Below are positions 39,091 through 48,591 of a stretch of DNA of 64,000 nt, piece after piece. Each line of letters starts with the position of its first letter. Within the stretch, counting starts at the first letter, position 1. The stretch is from Owenia fusiformis (lineage: Eukaryota; Annelida; Polychaeta; Sabellida; Oweniidae), in NCBI GenBank assembly GCA_903813345.2, contig CAIIXF020000003.1:27235248-27299247 (forward strand). The letters run 5' to 3'. The notes beneath the pieces were generated by a model that did not search any database, was not told the origin of the DNA, and saw nothing but the letters and a program-made list of their open reading frames with translations. Both the position numbers and the translations under genes were made by a program.

Positions 39091-39098
39091 TGACGTCA
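39091..39098. promoter_or_regulatory. CRE-like palindrome TGACGTCA between divergent genes
   Basis: A perfect TGACGTCA lies 185 bp upstream of the UBE2V start codon and on the promoter side of the divergent HEAT-like gene. In animals this is the consensus for CREB/ATF factors and is frequent in bidirectional promoters. Being palindromic it could serve both genes. Function here is inferred from position and sequence only. Confidence 0.55.
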
Positions 39099-39282
39099 CA
39101 TCGTAGCGGATGTAATTCCGAACATTACCGAAGCTGTTACGGTACTATTTCTCACAAACTAGGGTAATATTATCATACTGCATAATCTTTCTATTATTTC
39201 CAGGTAATTCATATAGACATCTATTACTTAAAACGGCTCCATTAAAGGTTTTAATAAATTTTCGGAAATCCGAAAATCCAAC

Positions 39283-42200
39283 ATGGCGACCCCAGGTTCC
39301 GGTGGTGAGAAATTTTTTCAGTTGTTTTTCTTCGATATCTTTGTAGGTCTTGAATATATACGGTTAGATTTTATTTCACACCAATAAGGAGTATTAATTC
39401 TTTGAATTCCTATACAAAATACAAACATCACTCTCTAGTTTGAGCGCCTATTTCACGATTGGCGTTCAATATTTTCTGAATGTCATTCTCATCTCAGATC
39501 TCATTCACTTCAATTCAGTCTTTGACTCTGGAAGATCCAAAATCAAATTATTTGTGTTTGTCTCGATTTTGCTTAGTAATTGTCCTGTGTTTCATACGTC
39601 ATAATATTGATTGTTGAATACGAAAGGTCTATCAGACTTTGGTCTTTCATTGCTTTATGCCATTGTCATTTGAACTTTGTAAATTTATCACTTGCATAGA
39701 CTAAACAGGAAGAGTTTCTTGGAGGCTTGTAGGGATGTCACGGGACAAAAATATTACAGGATGGGAATAATCCATTTCGGGACGGGACATAACCAATAAA
39801 ATAGTTAAGGCGACGCTATATTAAATAAAAAGTACAAAAAATGACTGCCATATTTTTTTGATAGACACATGTTTTTAAAATCTGTTTACCTTGTATATGA
39901 ATTGTGTATCTTGACTAATGAAACATGTCAAAGTTAACATCACACATAAACGCATTTTTCCAAACTATGAATTGGAGGTGCATGGATCCCCAAAGCTAGC
40001 ATGAAGAGTGCGAAGTGAGGCTAATTTTTGAAAGTTTCAAGGAGTAGCCTTGCAACAGTCACACATTTGCAAGAGTCTAAAATTTCCACAAATCATCTTA
40101 CCTTTCCCAGGAACAACGAAGGAGCATGAAAATGTGCACTTCTTGCATTGTTAGAGTATAATAAAGCTCAAACCATTGTAAATTCTAAATATTTCATGTC
40201 TACATTTTGTTTGCCGGAACTACTTCTAGACTTCCTGATTAATCCTCATGAAAGTTTTGTGACTACACCAAGTGGCATGGATTATCACTTGTATGTTTTA
40301 TCTATTACAGTGTAATTATCATGATAGATACATGATAGAGGCTTTATGAATGATAAACAATGGAAACATGAATGAAGATAACTCTGGACTAAAAAATAGT
40401 TCCAGGAAACAAAATGGTGGACATGAAATATTTAGAATTCACAATGGTTTGAGCTTTATTATACTTTAACAATGCAAGAAGTACACATTTTCGTGCTCCT
40501 TCGTTGTTCCTTGGTAAGGTAAGACTATATCTGGAAGTTTTGAATTCTTGCAAATGTGTGACTGTTGCAAGGCTACTCCTTGAAACTTTCAAAAAATAGC
40601 CTCACTTCGCACTCTTCATGCTAGCTTTTGGGAGCCATACACCTCCAATTCATAGTTATGAAAAATGCGTTTAAATGTGAGGTTTTCTTTTATGTGTCTC
40701 TTTAGTCAGGAAATGCATTCACATACAAGGAAAACAGTGTACAAAATCTTCTGACTTTATCAAAAAAATATGGCTCCCATGTTTTTGTACTTTTGATTAA
40801 CTTAAATGTCACCTTAATGAGTTTAAAACAGTTCAATAACTTACATTTTCCATCTACTTCCGGTTATACTTATGCATCGTGGATCTTTTGATTGTCATAA
40901 GAGGGCTGCGCATGTTGCGCAAAAACTTGTTATCTGAGATTTATTTTAATTTGTTACCTTTCTCGCCTATGAAGTTCTTGTGTTATTGTTTAAATTAAAG
41001 CATATTTCAAAGGGAAACAGTGCTATCGATTAGTGTTGTCGCGATTAATCGATACATCGTGATATACATTGCTAAAAACCGATTCTGATGAAGCATCGAT
41101 GTCTGAAACAAAACATCAATGTTTTTAAAAAATATAAAATCTGCAAAAAATCACAATTCTTATCTCGTTTTGACGTAAATGTCTTACTTTTGCTCATTGC
41201 TTATTTCATTTTCTAATGTTCTCCAATTTTTTGCTTCAAAAATGTTTTAGCTTGCCAAATTGAACCAATGACCTCCAACTTTTACTTTGTTTGCCCTTCA
41301 CAGTTCCAAGAAGTACGAAGTACTATCACTTATTTGTTGCGTTCTGAACATGGACCGAAACCTTCGGTACACGGGGGTTGTCCCGTCCCGAGACCGGACA
41401 ATATCTGGAAACTGTGACATCCCTAGAGGCTTGGACAATGTTTCTCAAAGTTTATTCATTGTCTGGCCTTAGTCCTTCCAAGATGCAGATGGAATATAAT
41501 TCTCTTGATAATTTCAGAGAATAATCTACTGCAGTCAGATCGTTAATTCTGTAAAGTACTTTGACCCTGAAAAATAAGAAATTTATATGATATTACCATG
41601 TGTCTACTTTCCAGTATGTTATTCAGTAAAATGTTTGGAACTACTTTGAATCTAAAAAATAAACAATCAAAGGACCATATTGAAACAGTATATGTAAAAA
41701 TAGAAACATTTTTACATGGCCTATTTGTATATTTTAGTTGTTTTTGTAGTTTGGCTATCCTATGTGTGTCCTCTTATATTTTGATGCTTCTCTGCCATGT
41801 TAGTTTATTTGGCCATGCAAACTAATGAAGCTATGATTGTAAACAACCACAAATACATGCTCTAACAACGGCGATATAGGTGAATTTTAAAGAAAACAGC
41901 TGCGCTTAGAATGATTCTAACTGAAGTTGTCATCATCAACCTCAGTTAGAGTCATTCTTAGTGAAGCCGTTTTCTTTAAAATTCTCTAATATTGCAGTTG
42001 TGTTTGAGCATTTATTTGTGTTTTTCTACAATCATAGTTTTATTTGTTTGTATGGCGAAACTTTTGGAATCAAGATTCAGCTTAGTTTAGCTGAAATCTG
42101 AGGTTTGTCGAAAATGCAAGAATTTTGACGACCATCTTGAATGACGCTAATTGCAGTTAGAGTCATCCAGCTGTGGAACAGTGCAAATGAGGGTTTGGCT

Positions 42201-44118
42201 AGTATACGTAATTATGATTCATAATTATAATGCCAATCTTCAAGAATTATCCTTGAGCTGTGGTGTGAAAGGTGATTTAAAGGATTGCACATTTCATTGA
42301 CTGAATCATTTGTTATTTCAGTGGTCATACCAAACAGTTTTGTTCAACTGGCAGTGAAAAGAAGGCCAAAATTCACTGTACCATTTGTTATTTCAGTGGT
42401 CATACCAAACAGTTTCGTTCACTGGCAGTGAAAAGAAGGCCAAAATTCACTGTACCATTTGTTATTTCAGTGGTCATACCAAACAGTTTCGTTCACTGGC
42501 AGTGAAAAGAAGGCGAAAGTTCACTATATTATTTGTTATTTCAGTGGTTGTGCCACGCAGTTTTGTGCTGCTAGCAGAGTTAGAAAAAGGCCAATGCCCG
42601 ACAGACTTCTCCTCAGTGAGTTGGGGTCTGGAACAGGCTGAGGACATCAACATGACAAACTGGACTGGAATGATAATCGGACCTCCTAAAGTAAGTAGAA
42701 TGTGAATTTGATCTCAAATTTAAATTCTATATTTCAGTCAGATCTCCCCTGATTATTCTCAACAGGATCCAATACCCAACTTTTCCCAATATTAGTCAAA
42801 ATATATCAATGTTTCATCATTACAGGGTGCAAAATGGGTGGCATTTAAATTTTTAGTTTTCATCAAGTTGCTTTACCCTTTGCTCTCATTCTGGAAAGAT
42901 ATTTTAATTTATGAGTACAGTAAAACTTGTGTATAGTGAACATTTTTTTGCCAAGAAAAAACGTTCACTGTAGGTAGGTGTTCACTAGAGAGAGGGTAAT
43001 TTATACAGAAGTCAGTGGACTATGTGCTTAGGAAGGGTGTCCACTAGGGACAGGTGTTCACTAGAGAGAGGTGTTCACTAAGACAGGTTTTACTGTAGTT
43101 TATTGAGCCCTTGTTCTTATGTTCTGAAAATTGTTGTGAGGATGGTCTGATTTTATGAAAATTCAGAGATAACATCAGAGTAACTTATTTTTATGTCACA
43201 AGTATTATTATCTCCAACTTTCTTATGGATAGTATTTGGCAGTTGATGTCTGTTATAAATGGTAGGTGGTGACATTTTGCATGTTAATACCTTGTTAAAG
43301 CTTTGTCATGTAGGAACTATTTAGGAACTATTTAGAAGTTGAGTAAAGAAGTGAATAAATCTAATGTGAACAATGAATTATATCTTTGGCTTATTCTGCT
43401 TGTTTTTATTTTTGCAGTCACCATATGAGAACAGAATCTACAATCTAAAGATTATATGTGGTGAAAATTATCCAGAAATGCCACCAAAAGCGATGTTTCA
43501 GACCAGAATTAACATGAAGGGTGTAGACAGTCAAGGCAATGTAAGAAGAACATAAGGGATGCTTAAGGCTATAGAATTGCTTCTCGAGTGAATTAAAACA
43601 ATTCCAGTTTTCAAACTTTCAAAACTCGATGCCCTTGATAAACTTATTTTTTAAACCAATCTGGACTAATGTACCCTTTATTAGAGTTTGTCTCAATTCT
43701 TTTTTAGCAGTCTTTGATCTGGCCTATCATCCAATCAGAATTTGTTGATCTAGCTGATCATCCAATCAGAATTCTATAATAGTCAGTCAATCACAACTTA
43801 AAATTTTCTGCTTCTATGTAGCTTAGATTTGAATCACATTCCAACTTTATAAGTTCAATATGATTTAACTGCATCAAAACTACAATATTTGCAGTAGTCA
43901 GAGGATATTACTAACTGGTCTGGATTCAGGGTAGTAGAACTTATGTATTACTAGTACTCAATTTCTATTTTCAGGTAGATTTCAAGTATTTCTCTTCACT
44001 AGCCAATTGGCAAAGAAAATATAGTATACAATACATATTAACAGAATTACGTCGTGCTATGTCTACAAGAGAGAACAGTAAATTGTCACAACCGCCTGAC
44101 TCTATGTACAATCACTGA
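39283..44118 (+). CDS. UBE2V2: ubiquitin-conjugating enzyme E2 variant, UBE2V/MMS2 type
   Basis: Four coding exons (39283-39304, 42545-42690, 43418-43540, 43975-44118) join in phase to 435 nt, 144 residues, the usual length for UBE2V2/MMS2. Recognisable blocks in order are [74 protein letters not shown] and [20 protein letters not shown]. No E2 catalytic cysteine is present at the usual place, as expected for a UEV. Family members pair with UBC13/UBE2N to build K63-linked ubiquitin chains in DNA-damage tolerance and signalling; UBE2V1 and UBE2V2 cannot be separated here, so the symbol is the closest vertebrate one. The start is supported by MATPGSGVVVPRSF, which aligns with the family N-terminus, and by a good GTGAGA donor. 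Intron 1 (3.2 kb) holds a hAT-like element, a long hairpin and a tandemly duplicated acceptor. Confidence 0.95.
39730..41425. mobile_element. 1.7-kb hAT-like element in UBE2V intron 1, with internal palindrome
   Basis: Ends TAGGGATGTCACGGGAC and GTGACATCCCTA are flanked by GAGGCTTG at 39722-39729 and 41426-41433, an exact 8-bp duplication. It is the same family as 33374-36584, in the opposite orientation judging by shared inner words such as 'AGAGGGCTGCGCATGTTGCG'. Its core is a large inverted repeat: about 39845-40240 is mirrored at about 40390-40800 (for example 'TAATAAAGCTCAAACCATTG' and its inverse). No transposase frame is seen. Confidence 0.88.
41831..42037. repeat. 207-bp hairpin element in UBE2V intron 1
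   Basis: CTATGATTGTA at the left and its inverse TACAATCATAG at the right bound two arms of nearly 100 bp that are imperfect inverses throughout (for example 'GAATTTTAAAGAAAAC' and 'GTTTTCTTTAAAATTC', 'AGAATGATTCTAACT' and 'AGTTAGAGTCATTCT'). The transcribed intron could fold into a long stem. A foldback MITE is the simplest explanation. Confidence 0.75.
42322..42544 (+). repeat. tandem copies of the UBE2V exon-2 acceptor and exon start
   Basis: Three units of 75, 74 and 74 bp each begin directly after a TTATTTCAG acceptor (AG ending at 42321, 42396 and 42470) and abut the real acceptor (AG at 42544). Each unit starts like the true exon: GTGGTCATACCAAACAGTTT versus GTGGTTGTGCCACGCAGTTT, that is VVIPNSFV versus VVVPRSFV. 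The units therefore derive from the exon start plus its acceptor. None can replace the real exon, because the rest of the fold is missing. Confidence 0.85.
42918..43096. mobile_element. 179-bp TA-flanked MITE (CAGTAAAAC...GTTTTACTG)
   Basis: Inverted ends CAGTAAAACTTGTG and GACAGGTTTTACTG are flanked by TA. The inside has several 'GTGTTCACTA' words and their variants. It lies in UBE2V intron 2 and is the intact reference for the split copy at 33363-36762. Partial copies lie near 290-371 and 32749-32830. Confidence 0.7.
43191..43296. repeat. GTCACCAC-family MITE in UBE2V intron 2
   Basis: Starts TTATGTCACAAGTATT and ends 'GTAGGTGGTGACATTTTGCA' then TGTTAATACCTTGTT, which is the inverse of the family head AACAAGGCATTAACATGCA. 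About 106 bp. Confidence 0.6.
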
Positions 44119-44199
44119 GAGGGTCAACGAATGTGGACAAAAATGTGAAGGTCGGACAAAAATGTGGATTTTGAATACGATGGTATTGCTTGCTGAAAA

Positions 44200-44905
44200 T
44201 GATTCGAGATATGGTCTTGCATAGTACTATATGTCAAGATCTGGATTATGATGTAATACCATATTATAAAATATGGTTTATGCATGCCCCTTCCATGATA
44301 TGGTCTATGTGGAATTATATTTTAAGATATGGTGTATGTTGTACCCCTTTCATAATATGATTGATGAGATCATGTCTACTGGTATAGTGTATGTGGTACC
44401 ATTTATCAAAATATGGTCTGTGCTATTCCATTTGTGTGGGGTACCATATATTTAAAGGGTCTTTATCATACCACATTTCATGTTATGATAGGTTTGGTAC
44501 CTTATTACTGTATTACATGATATCATCTTTGTGCTATTATTTCATGGTATTGTAAAATGGTACCATATCTTATGTGTGTATGACAGGGACTATGTGGTAT
44601 CATATGTCTTGTTATGGTCAATTTGGTACCAATTTTTTGTGCTACCATATTTCTTGATAATGTTAAATGGTACCATATTTTATGAAAGGGGTACTGGGTC
44701 TATGTAGTTCCATGATATAATGTAGTACCATATTTTGTGGTATCATCTATACGCTACCATATTTGATGATATGGTTGAATGGTACCACATTTTATAAAAG
44801 GCTCTATATGGCATGTATGGCACCATATTTCATGATGTCATCAACATGGAACCATATTTCATGAAATGGCCAAGATGTTACCATATTTTAGGATATGGTT
44901 CAAAC
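44200..44905. repeat. degenerate palindromic minisatellite (ATGGTACCATATTT)
   Basis: From just past the UBE2V stop, about 700 bp consist of dozens of imperfect repeats of ATGGTACCATATTTTATGATATGG and shorter derivatives. TACCATAT and its inverse ATATGGTA alternate at irregular spacing of about 20-50 bases. It has no coding capacity and probably overlaps the UBE2V 3' UTR. Confidence 0.65.
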
Positions 44906-45580
44906 TAGAAGACCCTCATATCTTTGTTGTAGTGAACCCAAGACTGTCGTTAAGTTGATAAAGAGAATTGTATCGAATTTTAACAAGGAATTGTGGTAGA
45001 AAACTTAATACAGAAAACCTGTCCTGGTGAATGAGCACCTCATATTTAAACTCCCTAATTTCTTGCAAAAATTAATGAAATTTATTTTTAAAACACTACC
45101 TTTATTTAAAAGATATGTTATATATACAAAAGTATTCACTGTGACTACAGTAGTTTCACCCTATCATACTTATGCTTCAAGTTGAACTGATTCAATAAAG
45201 GTTGATATAAATGTTTCACCCAAATTATATCAACCAAAATTATAAATGTCTAGACAGGGTTTGTTTAGCTTTATTAAAATGTAGCAATCATCCTTCTAAA
45301 TGCCAATTCCTCATAGATTAAGAGAAAAAGTAAACATACTTAATGTAGTGGAAAAACTAGAAAGATATTTTATGATCTAGAGACCTTAATAGATTAGCAC
45401 TCTGTTGTATATTTTATTTTCATTATGTAAAATATCATTATTTCTTATCACTTAAAAAATACATATAACCTAAATACTCAAGATGACTTGTATTGTCTTA
45501 TTGTACAGCAAAACCTGCCAAGTGGAACACCATTGCAAGGTGGAACATTTCCGTCCTGTGACCCATTTGGCTCATGTTAT

Positions 45581-45720
45581 GTAACTTATGTCACCACCAG
45601 AAGTGGTGACATATTGTTAGTCTACAACTTTTTTGTGGACAGCGTTCAGGGGTTGGAGTCTGGCAGTCTGCATCTGTAACAAATGGCAGGTGGTGACATT
45701 TCACATTTTAATGCCTTGTT
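45581..45720. repeat. GTCACCAC-family MITE
   Basis: Begins 'GTAACTTATGTCACCACC', continues with AGAAGTGGTGACATATTG, and ends GTGGTGACATTTCACATTTTAATGCCTTGTT. About 140 bp, non-coding, between UBE2V and the membrane-protein gene. Confidence 0.6.
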
Positions 45721-45772
45721 GGTTTTTTATGGAGCACTTTTACTTAGCATAATCAAGGGTGCTCCACTTACT

Positions 45773-46491
45773 TATTATCCCATTCAAACGAAGTTCGGAG
45801 GGATATAGGGAATGCCTCCGTCCGTTTGTCTGTCTGTACGTCCATCTGTCCGGGCAATAACTCAAATACCATTGGCCCGATTTTGTTCATATTTTGTACA
45901 CATATATCCTATGGGGGTTCTGCTCGAAAGCCGATTTTCAAAATAGCCGCTCATATAAAAATGGCGCCCATTTTAGTGCCGATTTTACAGTAATTTAGGT
46001 GCAATATGTAAAGCTGTAATTAATAGCAATATTATATGTTTTAAATGTAAAAAATTATACAGGACATTAATAAAGCTAAAAATGTAGATATTAAAGAAGA
46101 ACATGGCAGCCATCTTGAAACATGGAGGCCTTTACTCGTTATTTTATGATTTTTGCTGTAACTCGAAAAGTAGTGGAGCGATTTTGTTCATATTTGGTAT
46201 GTGAATACTCTAAGCATGGCACACTGTCGAATTACACTTTTGGTAGAAGGTGATCATTTTTCAAAATGGCCACCATTTTAACGTATTTTACTATAACTCG
46301 AAAAGTAGTGGAGCGATTTTGTTCATATTCGGTATCTGAATACTATCAGCATGGCACACTGTCTAATGACACTTTTGGTAGAAGGTGGCCATTTTGAAAA
46401 ATGGCTGCCATTTTTGCTATATACTTTGTTTGTAAAAATGAAAGCCATGACTGTTCAATGGGATTTGCTACGCTTTGGCGGTGCTGTTGTC
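45773..46491. mobile_element. inverted copy of the tandem-array element (GTCCGT tract, CCATCTTG units)
   Basis: Starts ATTATCCCATTCAAACGAAGTTCG, then a CCGTCCG/TCTGTC tract, then three units with 'CTCGAAAAGTAGTGGAGCGA' and 'AAAATGGC', and ends GGGATTTGCTACGC...GCTGTTGTCTAG. Both ends are diverged versions of the element at 33617-35383, in inverted orientation and with a different amplified unit. Confidence 0.65.
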
Positions 46492-46499
46492 TAGTTTCA

Positions 46500-48591
46500 T
46501 TTACCATTGAAACATGAGTGTAAGTGCTTAATATGTTGGTTTTCCTCCATCATTAAGCTGTGACCTGAATGTGAATGTGTAACAAACACTTGCCATACGT
46601 GAGTGTTGACAAGGCAGTTACTTGACAGGTAGAAATTAATCTTGGGTAAGTTAAGAATTTGAAAGGAAATAAAGGTGTTTTATGACCACCTCTAGATATT
46701 TCATAGTTAGGTGTTCATTCCTAAAACACTATTTGATAAAATATTCCTAAATCCATTGTTGTAATCAAGAGAAATCATTTTGGAGATTCTTATCTAACTT
46801 TTCTGATAATGTCCCAGAACGAGTTAGTTGCATGATATTTAATAAATTTTCCCACTAGATATCTCAAAAAAGAACAATAAGTGCAAATAACATGGTGATA
46901 CAATTTCAATAAAAATTTCCAGCGCACTTACACTGCTAATTACGATGTGTCAATCTTGTAACCGCGTCAGCTATTTGCTAGTGCACCACAGGAGTTCAAT
47001 TGCAATAAACTGATGTCTTTTAAAAGAATTATGTGAGTGTAAGTACGCTTGGATGAGCTATTTTTGTTGAAAACACATGAGCATGCAATTTGCACTGCAG
47101 GGCTTATTGTTCTTTTTAGTGATACCTGGGGAGACAACTCATTAAAATACTACTCAATGCACTTGCACTGCGGGCATACAAAAATGAGAATTGTTCAAAC
47201 TGAAAGAGAATGCTTCATTTAAAGATACAAATGTAAAAATTCAAAAATCAATTAAATTTAAGCCTAATAAATTATAATTTTAGTGCAGGCAGTACATTTA
47301 GCACAGACTAGAACATAAGCTAATAATTAATACCTTCAAAGCATGTAATAGTCCAATTTCAAAAATGAGAAGATTGAACATAAACATGCTGGCGTGAATG
47401 GTGCATTTCTGTACGCTGTCGCTACTGGAAATCAATTAGCTGAAATGTTATGTTAAGGCCAGGGTGCATGTTGGGAAATTTTCTGCATTCCTCAATTGAG
47501 TCACATGTTATTTTTCAAACAAGAATTACTCCTTCCCTACATTGTCTAGATCTTCCAGGTTTGCACAAAGAGTGCACTTATGTGCCTAGAAAAGACTTGT
47601 GAGAAGATTTGTTTTGTAAAATGTATAAAAAAAGAGAAAATTCATTGAAAAAAATTTCTGAATTTTTTCACTGAATTTTCTTGTTTTTTATACACTTTAT
47701 CAAAACATTCTTCTCACAATTCTTTTCTAGGCACATAAGTGCAAACTTGAAGATATAGACAATATTCATTTCTATATTTTCATATTTTTGCGAATCACCA
47801 AACTTCAATTCACTTATAACATATAGCTATATGCATAAACATAAGTTATGCTTTCACGTATCAAACTCTCTATTATCACAGGGACATCACTTAAAAGAGA
47901 ACATATTGTTTTAATAAAAACCACTGTATTTATGGCCAGAATATACTAATGGTAAAAGATATGACTGTCCAAAATCACTTGCCATACTATACCTGGTCCT
48001 TTAAGTTTTGAACTTCAAATCGAACTTTCTCCATTTGAGAGTTTTTTTGATCATGCAGGGAGTTTCAATATTCTAAAAAGAAAAGTGCCTGGGGAGAAAT
48101 TGCAAAATATATTGTTTTAGGAAGAACATTTCAAATTTCTTTGATAATTTTAGAGATGCCTTCTGATTGGTCAAACGTCAATAGCGATTGATTAATTGGT
48201 CAGAAGTGGGTGAGTTTGTTCATGAATATGGTTTTGTAATAGCTATCAAAAATCAGGTTTGAGGATCAGGATCTTGATTGAACCTGGTCTAATGTTTATG
48301 AGAGCACGCTGTCCCAGTTTATTGACATGTGACAAATCAAAAAAAGTACAGTATATTTCTGTCGTTATTGATGATGACTTGACATATTGCATCTACAATT
48401 TGTAGCAGGGTGAGATAACAATGAGACAACAGTGTAGAAGGATGCTAAACTTATATTGCTAACCCTGGCCTTACTGTACTATAAATGCCCTGAGTCCTGC
48501 ACTTTTGTTTATTTTAGATATAGACAACAGAAAGAGCATATATCTTTATTTGCAAAATAGTGATTCTAAAACAAATTCTGTATATGATAAT
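46500..48591. other. intergenic DNA with a long hairpin at 47574-47743
   Basis: Mostly unremarkable AT-rich DNA upstream of the membrane-protein gene. At 47574-47743 two arms of about 70 bp, beginning GCACTTATGTGCCTAGAAAA and ending with its inverse, form an imperfect foldback with a loop of about 20 bases. This is probably a hairpin MITE. Four more words of the type 'GTGCACTTGC' or 'GCGCACTTACACTGC' near 46920-47170 look like decayed relatives of nothing I can name. Confidence 0.5.

Larger units (their letters stand above)
37337..39282. other. head-to-head intergenic region, first intron of HEAT-like gene and shared promoter
   Basis: A 3' splice site for the HEAT-like 5' UTR lies near 37336, so most of this span should be its first intron. 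The noncoding first exon probably lies near 39.07 kb, where minus-strand sequence offers ...GATGACAG before a GTAGAA donor. A MITE sits at 38358-38520. The last 250 bp before the UBE2V ATG are the likely bidirectional promoter. Confidence 0.45.

Noticed and set aside
42385-42705. 106-residue plus-strand frame extending UBE2V upstream
   Set aside because: It arises from the duplicated acceptor units. The family N-terminus is supplied by the spliced exon at 39283-39304 instead.
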